In this document: piece by piece, positions 56,615-64,000 of the stretch
Layout of the letters: each line of letters opens with the position of its first letter
How positions within the stretch are numbered: position 1 is the first letter of the stretch
NCBI RefSeq assembly: GCF_949987535.1
Contig: NC_080067.1
Span: 65,472,128-65,536,127, forward strand
DNA length: 64,000 nt
Origin: Balaenoptera acutorostrata
Lineage: Eukaryota; Chordata; Mammalia; Artiodactyla; Balaenopteridae
Direction of reading: 5' to 3'
Made by a program: the position numbers and the translations under genes
The notes under the pieces: generated by a model
The model's database searches: none
Told to the model about the DNA's origin: nothing
What the model saw: only the letters and a program-made list of their open reading frames with translations

Positions 56615-56755
56615 TAACTCAGTGGTTCTCGAACTTTGGTGAGTATGAGAATCCCCCAGGAACTTGATAAACCTCCCAGGGCCAGGTCCTACCCTCAGTG
56701 GTCTTTACTGGCTCTCCAGGTCAATCTGATACACCCCAGCACTGAGAATTAGTAA
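56615..56755. repeat. MER5A-like hAT (Charlie) remnant
   Basis: Starts 'cagtggttctcgaactttgg' and continues with 'cagggccaggtcctaccctc' and 'ggtcaatctgatacacccca', matching a MER5-type element. Confidence 0.7.
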
Positions 56756-56779
56756 CTTTTAGCTTACTCACAATCTGAC

Positions 56780-56945
56780 AGTTTACAGAGCTGAAAAATA
56801 CCTTGGAAAGCATCCTATGGATGCCTTTACTTTGTAAGAAAGGGGATGGAGGTGTAGCTAATGTTAAGTCGCTTGTCCAGGGTTGCACAGACAGCCAGTG
56901 CCTGAGCCATCACCCAAGTCACAGGTCTTTCAGCTGGATTGACCA
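56780..56945 (-). repeat. MIR/MIR3-like remnant
   Basis: 'taagtcgcttgtccagggtt' and 'cagtgcctgagccatcaccc' fit the class on the complement. Confidence 0.5.
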
Positions 56946-56949
56946 ATGT

Positions 56950-57430
56950 GTTGCACCCTCCTCTCTGCTGTTTTGGTCCTCTAGGTGCAGGAGTGCCTAT
57001 GTGACTGTTGAGTATTGGTGGCACAGAGCCACCAGCTCTTGTGTTTGAAGCAAGTGTGATTCCCCAGAGAAAAGCTGCCCTTCAGAGTTTCTAATGCTGC
57101 CTTACCTAACCACAAAAGTACTTATTTTGTCTGATAACAATGTATTCGATGTAGTGGCCCCAAGATAAGATTTTAAAACACTGTAAAATTTCCAGCTGAA
57201 CACTAGAGATTTCCAAATTAATCTTTCCAAACTAGAACATTATCCTTTCCCATAGAAAAGCATTTCTCCATCCATCAAGGTCTTTTGCTTCTTCGATCTC
57301 CTGCCTAAAACTAAAGGCCTTTATCAATCTTCCCTAGTTCATTCGGAGTCTGATGTCTGGATTCTGACTAATATTTCCACGATCTGAATCTATGTGCTGT
57401 AAATGATATAGCTGTTTCTGTCTTTATTTT
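56950..57430. other. No feature recognised
   Basis: Nothing assignable. Confidence 0.45.
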
Positions 57431-57439
57431 TCCTGGGGG

Positions 57440-57655
57440 ACAAAAAGGGTAAGCAGTAATGTGCCACGGGGATGTAATATACAGCATAAGTGATCCAGTC
57501 AATAATATTATAGTAATTGGTGACAGACGGTTGCTAGATGTATCGTGGTGGTCATTTCATAATGTATTTAAATGTCGAATCACTATGTTGTACACCTGAA
57601 ACTAACTTAATATTGTACATCAGCTATACCTTAATAAATAAAAAAAGAAAGAAAA
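57440..57655 (+). repeat. L1MA/L1MB-like 3' end
   Basis: 'ggggatgtaatatacagcat' through 'tatgttgtacacctgaaact' and 'tataccttaataaataaa' is a well-known L1 3' terminus. 5'-truncated. Confidence 0.8.
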
Positions 57656-57929
57656 CTCCAAAAAAGATGCAAAACAGCATATATTACTTATTTGTTTATG
57701 TATGTGTGGATTAATGTTATCTATCTGCCTATCTATTTCTTATCTAGTAGTCTAAAAGTTAATCAGAAGTTGGAGGTGATAACATACCACATTGCTAACC
57801 ATGGTTCTCTTTCACAGGTGGGGTTATGGAGGATTTAGTCTCTGTAATACTGTTTACAGTTGTTCACTGCATTTATAACTTTTGTAATTGTGTGAAAAAT
57901 AAAACTAGTGAAGCATATGTTCTTTTTTT

Positions 57930-58244
57930 TGGGGGGGGCAGTGTCTTTTTTTTTTTTAATATTTATTTACTTATTTATTTTTGGCTGTGTTGGATCTTCG
58001 TTTCTGTGCGAGGGCTTTCTCCAGTTGCGGCAAGCGGGGGCCACTCTTCATCGCGGTGCACGGGCCTCTCACTATCGCGGCCTCTCCTATTGCGGAGCAC
58101 AGGCTCCAGACGCGCAGGCTCAGCAGTTGTGGCTCACGGGCCCAGTTGCTCCGCGGCATATGGGAGCTTCCCAGACCAGGGCTCGAACCCATGTCCCCTG
58201 CAATGGCAGGCAGACTCTCAACCACTGCGCCACCAGGGAAGCCC
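57930..58244 (-). repeat. CHR-type SINE, single-unit, with G/T-rich tail junction
   Basis: The SINE proper is about 57946-58244. The target word is AAGCATATGTTCTT (57911-57924), with a diverged copy AAGCGTATGGTTTT at 58245-58258. Fifteen bases (GGGGGGGGCAGTGTC, plus strand) lie between the T-run of the tail and the left target copy. Confidence 0.9.
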
Positions 58245-58258
58245 AAGCGTATGGTTTT

Positions 58259-58714
58259 TTTGTTTTTGTTTTTTGTTTGTTTGTTTGTTTGTTTTTTAAT
58301 ATAAACACCTTATCTTGTATTGTAAAACTACATGATCTGGTCCCTGCCTACCCCTCTGACCTAATTTCACATTAATTTTCTTCTTGAATCCATATCTTCA
58401 GCTATTGTGGCCTTTTATTTATTTATTTTTTAATTAATTTATTTATTTTTGGTTGTGTTGGGTCTTCGTTTCTGTGCGAGGGCTTTCTCTAGTTGCGGCA
58501 AGCAGGGGCCACTCTTCATCGCGGTGCGCGGGCCTCTCACTCTCGTGGCGTCTCTTGTTGCGGAGCACAGGCTCCAGATGCACAGGCCCAGTAGCTGTGG
58601 CTCACAGGCCTAGCTGCACCGCCGCATGTGGGATCTTCCCAGACCAGGGCTTGAACCCGTGTCCCCTGCATTGGCAGGCAGATTCCCAACCACTGCACCA
58701 CCAGGGAAGCCCCC
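58259..58714 (-). repeat. CHR-type SINE, single-unit, with about 160 bases of 3' flank
   Basis: The SINE body is about 58420-58714. No duplication abuts its tail. Instead the target word recurs as AAGTGTATGTTCTT at 58715-58728, matching 58245-58258. The intervening 58259-58419 holds a (TTTG)n/T-run and L2-like sequence ('ggtccctgcctacccctctg'), so this flank appears to have been carried in with the SINE. Confidence 0.8.
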
Positions 58715-58766
58715 AAGTGTATGTTCTTAAAGAGTGATTTCTTATATTAAAAGAAAAAAAAAAAGA

Positions 58767-58885
58767 GGGAATTCCTGGCGGTCCAGTGGTTAGGGCTTGG
58801 CACTTTCACTGCCAGGGCCCAGGTTCAATCCCTGGTCCGGGAACTAAGATCCCGCAAGCCACATGGCCCGGCCAAAAAAAAAACA
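58767..58885 (+). repeat. Short CHR-1-like SINE
   Basis: Head GGGAATTCCTGGCGGTCCAG, with 'gcactttcactgccagggcc' and an A-tail. It abuts the next SINE. Confidence 0.92.
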
Positions 58886-58887
58886 CA

Positions 58888-59100
58888 GGACTTCCCCGGT
58901 GGCACAATGGTTAAGACTCTGCACTCCCAATGCAGGGGGCCCAGGTTCGACCCCTAGTTAAGGAACTGGATCCCACATGCATGCCACAACTAAGAGGTCA
59001 CATGCCACAACTAAGGAGTCGACGAACTGCAACTAAGGAGCCCGCCTGCCACAACTAAGACCTGGTGCAACCAAATAAATATATAAATAAATATTTTTTT
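58888..59100 (+). repeat. tRNA-derived SINE, CHRL-like form
   Basis: Head GGACTTCCCCGGTGGCACAA, 'cccaatgcagggggcccagg', then repeated 'gccacaactaaggag' units and an AAATAAAT tail. It sits directly behind the A-tail of the short SINE. Confidence 0.88.
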
Positions 59101-59930
59101 AAAAAGTCCATTTCTCCTGTTCAGGTTTTACACCCAGGCAACGCCTTGGAGAGTTCCTCTTTTTTCAACCTTTTGCAGATGACAAATTACATTAGAGCAG
59201 CCAGAATCTGGGGGAGGCCTACTTGAGGTAGTTAGGATTAATTTAATGCAAAAGCCTAGCTCGGTTTGAGGGGAATATTTTGAACTAGAGATTTCTGGTT
59301 CCAGGGAGTAATTAATATGAATGGGAATGCAGATTTCTGGTGACGAGGTGATAAAGGCCTTAGGCATTACCTTCAATTAGTACTTAGCAAAAGGACGAAA
59401 GCCTGCGGGCTGGGAACTGAATTACAAATCCCTCAGCTTCCAAGCCTGTCACGTCACCTTCCTGCCTACTAATGGGAACTTGACACGTTTCGAGGCTGGT
59501 TTGGCGTTTGTCAGGCTCTCCTCACTTTCTGCCCGAGTGTGTGTGTGCTTTACCCTCACTAGACCATAAACTCCCTGTGGGCAGGACTAAGCGTGTTTAG
59601 CCGGTAAACAACTCTTATTATATTGCCGAGTACCTGCAGTAGTGCATTCTCAGAGGTGTCACACAGATACTTAACCAGCTGTGTCACTTTACTCAAACTC
59701 CCTTTGTTTTTCCATTTCTTACCAAGTAAAGGACAATTTCCTGGGATCAGGTTCCCGCTAACTTCCCTGTTTTCTCTTGACTTGTCTCCCTAAACATCGG
59801 GAGGAATGTGACTGGGAGCCAATCCCCGAATAGAGTCAGGATCCTCCCTCCAAGCTACAGCCTGACTCAGAATAAAATCCAAATTTTGGATTCACTGCCT
59901 TTCATTGAAACTCTGCTGCCAGAACAGAGA
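59101..59930. other. No feature recognised
   Basis: Non-repetitive sequence. A 'gtcacgtcacc' word (CRE/E-box-like) occurs near 59448-59458. No exon is evident. Confidence 0.45.
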
Positions 59931-59934
59931 AAAT

Positions 59935-60135
59935 GGCAGAGTGGTTAATCACGTGGACTTCGGGGCAGTTCAAGTCCCTGGTCCCCTACTAGGAGACACA
60001 ACCTTGGGTAAATTACTCACCCAGGGGAGTGGGAACAAGAATAATACCTACCGGTAGGTTGTTAATGAGTAATTTGCTTTAGCATAGTTCTGGGGAATGG
60101 GCTAATGCTGGATATTGTTATTATTATTTATTTAA
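59935..60135 (+). repeat. MIR remnant
   Basis: 'agagtggttaatcacgtgga', 'acaaccttgggtaaattact' and 'gggaacaagaataataccta' follow MIR order. Confidence 0.75.
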
Positions 60136-60560
60136 TGCCTTTATGTTAATATCCATCTCACCCAGCACCACCCAAGGCTTTAGAGTTTGCCAGTGAACTA
60201 AGAGGAATGAAACTGTTAGCTATATGGGGGTAGGGATCGGGGAAGAAGAATAGCCTCTAGTGAATGAACCTTGAACTTAGAATTAGGCTGGAATTAAAGA
60301 ATGAAAGACTTTGACAACCTTGCTGAAGATTTTAAGTTTACGGTACAGTCAATGAACTTTCAGGAGTAATGAAATATTTTAATCAAGATGTTTTGACAAG
60401 ATAATTGGCCAACCTTCCTAACCCAATTGGAAGAATTGAATTTTCTTCTAATTCTCCCCAAGGCATGATGACGATAATGACTATTATTCATATAACTATG
60501 AATAGTAGTTACGATTTATTAAACACCTCTGTATTTTATGCGTCTCCTGTATGAAGGGCT
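60136..60560. other. No feature recognised
   Basis: AT-rich, nothing assignable. Confidence 0.45.
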
Positions 60561-60569
60561 TTACATTTT

Positions 60570-60780
60570 ATTTCTCCCACTTTACATTCACTCATTCATG
60601 TACCCATTCAACAAATACTGGTTGAGCACTTCCTGGAAGCCAGCCACTGAAGTGGGCTTTGGGGGATAGTGGTAAATGAGACTGACCCTCATGGAACTTT
60701 CACTCTAGTGCAGATTCAGACAATAGACAAGGAAGCACATACATGTTATGCCAGGTGTTACGAGAAACAGAGCTTGGCAC
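60570..60780 (+). repeat. Ancient mammalian repeat, class not assigned
   Basis: 'tcattcatgtacccattcaa', 'tggttgagcacttcctggaa' and 'gaccctcatggaactttcac' match the repeat type seen at 55725. Confidence 0.55.
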
Positions 60781-61009
60781 AAGCGCCGTTCCTGTGAGCT
60801 AGTATTGTCATCAGTATCAGATCCTAACTCACTTTCTCTATGCTGCAGGGTTAGTGTTTAGACTTCTAGCATTTACCTCACTCTTAATATTTAATATGGT
60901 TATTTGTACTTACTGGTTATCTGCTTTCCTTCTCTACTAGATGGTCAGCTGCTTGTTTCCCACTTCTGTCACTTGCTTCGCTTGCCTGTATTAATTCAAC
61001 TGGTCTAGA

Positions 61010-61675
61010 GCAGCCAGACTTGCTCTTCTATGGTCTCTCTTTTAAACCAGGGATCCTGAATCTTCTACCTTTTTCCCTCCAACTGATCCCATCCATATGT
61101 CTGAGTACACAATTGAGAAGAGCTGCTGACAGAGTGATCTTTCTGAAGGGCAAACCTGCAGATTTCACTGCCTTGCTTAAAACTTGTCAGTGGTTGGCAC
61201 AGTGAAGGTAAAATCCAAATTCTTTGGCCTGGCGCACACTTGCTCTTTCATAACCTAGACCTGCTTTAAACCCCAGCCTCATGTCTCACTCTGCCTCTCT
61301 CACTAGGTCCCAGCTCTACCCAGCTGCTCACCAACAGTCTCTTCAGCTTCAGTGGCCTCTGCAGTATCATCTGCTGGAAACTCTCTCTCCTAACTCTTGC
61401 TAATCTTCCAGGTCTCAGTTTAGATGGCACCCCCTCCAGAAAGCCATCCTTGATTTCTTCTAGGGCTCCTATGTGCCCCAATAAGACCTAATCACTCTTG
61501 GTCAAGGTGTTGTCATTCCTTATTATAATCATGTTTAATGGTCTGCCTTCATTGCTAGACTATAAGATCTATGCGGGAAGCACCACTGCTATTGTTGTTC
61601 ACTGCGGTATCCCCAGCGTCTAATTAGTGCTTGATGAACAGTAGAAACTGAAAGAATATTTATTGAATGAGCTCT
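61010..61675 (+). repeat. L2 LINE remnant
   Basis: 'cttgcttaaaacttgtcagt', 'cttccaggtctcagtttaga', 'gctagactataagatctatg' and 'ccccagcgtctaattagtgc' then 'tattgaatga' follow the L2 3' half in order. Confidence 0.78.
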
Positions 61676-61689
61676 CTTTGCATCTCTCA

Positions 61690-62285
61690 AAGTCCTCCTC
61701 TAATTTTTAGATGGTTTAAAAATATATACACATGTAATGTGAAGACATGTTTATTGTAAAAGAAATTCAAACAAAACAGAACATGTTTATGCAATTACAG
61801 GTTCCCTTTTATCCTACCCCTAAACTTCTCTCCCCTATTCTACTCTCATGCCTGGGATGTTAACTGTTCAATATATATCCTTCTATTTCTTTATACTGCA
61901 CGTACCCACACACACACGTACCTAATACAGTCCTGGCTCCCAAACCTACATGACTGTTTTAGTAAACAGAAATGGGATAATATTAGAGGTGGTGTTCTAC
62001 TGCTTATGTCTGCTTTTTTATTCAATACATTTCAGAGTTTTTTCCATTTCCCATGTAGATTTACCCCTACTACCTCATTCTTTCAATAGCTATTTGTATT
62101 CCATAGTAAGGCTGTACCATGGTTGATTTATTAATTCCCCATGGGAAGACTTTGTATGTTCATCTTGTGTTCACAAATGCCAGTAGAGTTGCAGGACAGG
62201 TTTCTAGAAGTGGAATTGCTGGCTCATAGAATGTATGCATCTTAAAATTTTTTCAGTTGTCAGCTATTTCTTCACATAATTCTTA
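61690..62285 (-). repeat. Old L1 (L1ME-like) remnant, antisense
   Basis: 'tcaatagctatttgtattcc', 'agtggaattgctggctcata' and 'ttcatcttgtgttcacaaat' are the complement of an old L1 3' region. Confidence 0.65.
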
Positions 62286-62820
62286 GTGGGAGGATTACAA
62301 GTTCTCAAGATGTTTAATTTGTCAACCTGGCCCTTGGCAAAACCGTGAGAAGGGGGAACTTTATCTCTATATCACGTTTGACCCGTTTAGATTATACTCT
62401 CCTGCCCCACCTTCTCTCTATCCCTCCCATCCCACCCAGATGCACCCTACCCCACCCCATGTGACTGATAAACTTAGCAATTTCTAGTAGCAGAAAAACA
62501 TTCCTTCCCTGTGTGTCTACCACCTTCCACATAGTTCCTGTTTCAGTTAATGGGGACACCATCCAGCCAAGGAAATATCCCTCATGACCTAGAAACCCAA
62601 GTTTTCCTAGACTCCTCCCTCTTCTAAATTATCCTCAGGCATGTATGAAATCCTTTTATGCTCTCTCCAGATTCTTCTGGAATCTAGCCTAGTTCCTATC
62701 ACCACCATCATCATCATCTCCAGCCAGAGCTTCTTGCACAGCCTTGGTCTTAGGGGAGTGGGTTGCAGCCAGCATGATTTTTCATCTGTCCTCTGCTTAT
62801 AATTTATCAGAAGTTTCTTC
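62286..62820. other. No gene; contains a C-rich quadruplex motif
   Basis: 62422-62458 holds seven C-runs. The remainder is unassigned. Confidence 0.5.
62422..62437 (-). other. G-quadruplex motif
   Basis: On the minus strand the motif is GGGTGGGATGGGTGGG-like in layout: four G3 runs with loops of 1, 2 and 1 bases. Three more G-runs follow toward 62458. Confidence 0.8.
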
Positions 62821-62824
62821 AGGA

Positions 62825-63355
62825 CAAACCCCAGCTCCTTAACACTTGGAGGATCTCTCTGCGGCTCTGACCTTTCTGTTTAGCCTCATCACCGAGAAAC
62901 ATGTCTCACTACGTGCTATCTCTAGCATCACTGGCACCTCTGCTGGTACATACCCGGGCTGCTGTTTTCTGAAAGGCTCCGCAACCTGTCTCTCTTTATA
63001 TTTTCTGCTTCCACCGACTGGGACATCTTTCCCTCTGACCCCCCTTTGCCTGTCTAACTCCTACCCATCCTCCAGGTCTCCGCTGAGATGGCAGCTCCTC
63101 CTTGGCCCCCTCAGGTTGGCTTAGGTGCCTGTCCCAGTGTTCCCACCCAGTGTTAAACCTCCTCTCACGCTGGCCATTCACATCCCTGGTCACACTTTTA
63201 GTGTAATTGTCTATTTCCTGCCAGCTTCTCCTAGAATGTAAGCCCTCTGAGGGAGGAAATGGTTACACACCTTGCTGGACACCCTGTGCCTGGCACGGCT
63301 CTTACTGAAATATAAGCTTGTGGATTTGAGTGAAGGGGCAAATGAATGAATGAGT
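62825..63355 (+). repeat. L2 LINE remnant
   Basis: 'cctgtctctctttatatttt', 'catcctccaggtctccgctg', 'agaatgtaagccctctgagg', 'ccctgtgcctggcacggctc' and 'aatgaatgaatgagtgaata' follow L2 to its 3' end. Confidence 0.78.
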
Positions 63356-63394
63356 GAATAAGATGTTTTCTGGCAGCTGTACTTTTATCATGAC

Positions 63395-63620
63395 ATGTAT
63401 TTGTGCCAGGCTTAGAGGTTTGTCTGCATTGCGTAATCTAATCCTTACTATCACTCTGTGAAGTAGGTATTGTTAGCGCCATTTACTGGAGGTGCTGAGA
63501 TGCAGAGAAGTTGAGCTCCTTGCCCTCAGTCACAAAGCCAGTGAGCGGCAGCAAAGCAAGGACTGTAAGCTTGTTTGGCCCCAGAGCTTGTGCCCTAAAC
63601 TGACTCACCTGCCTCAGGGC
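63395..63620 (-). repeat. MIR remnant
   Basis: 'taatctaatccttactatca', 'gatgcagagaagttgagctc' and 'cagtcacaaagccagtgagc' are the complement of MIR. Confidence 0.78.
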
Positions 63621-63829
63621 TCTGCCTCTGCTGTTTCCAGTTGATCTTGACTCGAATGGAGTGCTTGGCCTGCTCAGTGGCTCGGCATTCTGTCTGATGG
63701 AGACTCTGTGTCCTGAAATCTGTGCCAAGTAGATGCTTGTCACCTTCCCCCTCAGAGCAGGCCCAGTCTACACGGAGTCACCAAGCACTTTTGCTCAGTG
63801 GACCAGAATAAATATACAGAATATCTAGT

Positions 63830-64000
63830 TTTTAAAATGTTTTTGTACGTTTTATTTTGAAAAACTTTCAACTTACAGAAGAGTTGCAAGACTCGTATGA
63901 AGAATGCCTTATACCCCTCACCCAGTTTCACCAATTGTTAATATTTTGCCAAATTTGTTTTATTTCAGTCTCTAAAAAAATGTGTTTTTTCTGAACCATT
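63830..64000 (-). repeat. Old L1-like 3' fragment, antisense
   Basis: 'tttcaacttacagaagagtt' and 'cacccagtttcaccaattgt' match the complement of an old L1 3' region. It runs off the window edge. Confidence 0.6.

Noticed and set aside
2602..59100. Regular repeats that could suggest a CRISPR-like or tandem array
   Set aside because: The repeats are dispersed SINEs in both orientations with their own target duplications, not a spaced array.

Overview
This window is non-coding nuclear DNA from a mammal, most likely a cetacean (whale or dolphin). The main evidence is about 36 copies of tRNA-Glu-derived SINEs of the CHR type. Their heads read like CTTCCCTGGTGGCGCAGTGG, they carry a pol III B-box-like GGTTCGAGCCC, and their tails are AAATAAATAAA. 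This family is known from cetaceans, hippos and ruminants; the long forms seen here, with a repeated CAGTAGTTGTGG unit, look cetacean. The background of MIR, L2, old L1, MER5-like and Tigger remnants is ordinary for a placental mammal. I found no intact protein gene, tRNA gene, rRNA gene or CRISPR array. The window looks intergenic or intronic.

Layout. 1-2.6 kb is repeat-poor. 2.6-9.8 kb is packed with SINEs, several of them nested. 9.8-15.7 kb holds only ancient repeats. 15.7-21.6 kb is repeat-poor apart from one SINE. 21.6-30 kb is a second SINE-dense block that also carries a 5'-truncated L1 and a processed RPS20 pseudogene. 30-36.8 kb mixes an old unassigned repeat, a U6-L1 chimeric retropseudogene, old L1 and a long L2. 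36.8-44.2 kb has scattered SINEs and a decayed L1 ORF2 fragment. 44.3-46.6 kb is the longest stretch with almost no recognisable repeat and contains a strong G-quadruplex motif. 47.0-50.6 kb has a 5'-truncated L1 split by a SINE, then two more SINEs. 50.6-57.9 kb is free of CHR SINEs and contains a Tigger-like DNA transposon remnant with both ends. 57.9-59.1 kb is a last SINE cluster. 59.1-64 kb holds MIR, L2 and old L1 pieces.

Nothing here acts together as a pathway. What is notable is the history of retrotransposition. At four places two insertions used the same target sequence, leaving three copies of it. Two head-to-tail SINE dimers are joined at the same internal position. Several SINEs carry extra sequence between their A-rich tail and the target duplication. 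A full-length U6 copy is fused to an L1 3' end inside one 13-bp target duplication. I see no sign of a new biological system. The regulatory candidates (G-quadruplexes, paired CRE-like half-sites, repeat-free stretches) are inferences.
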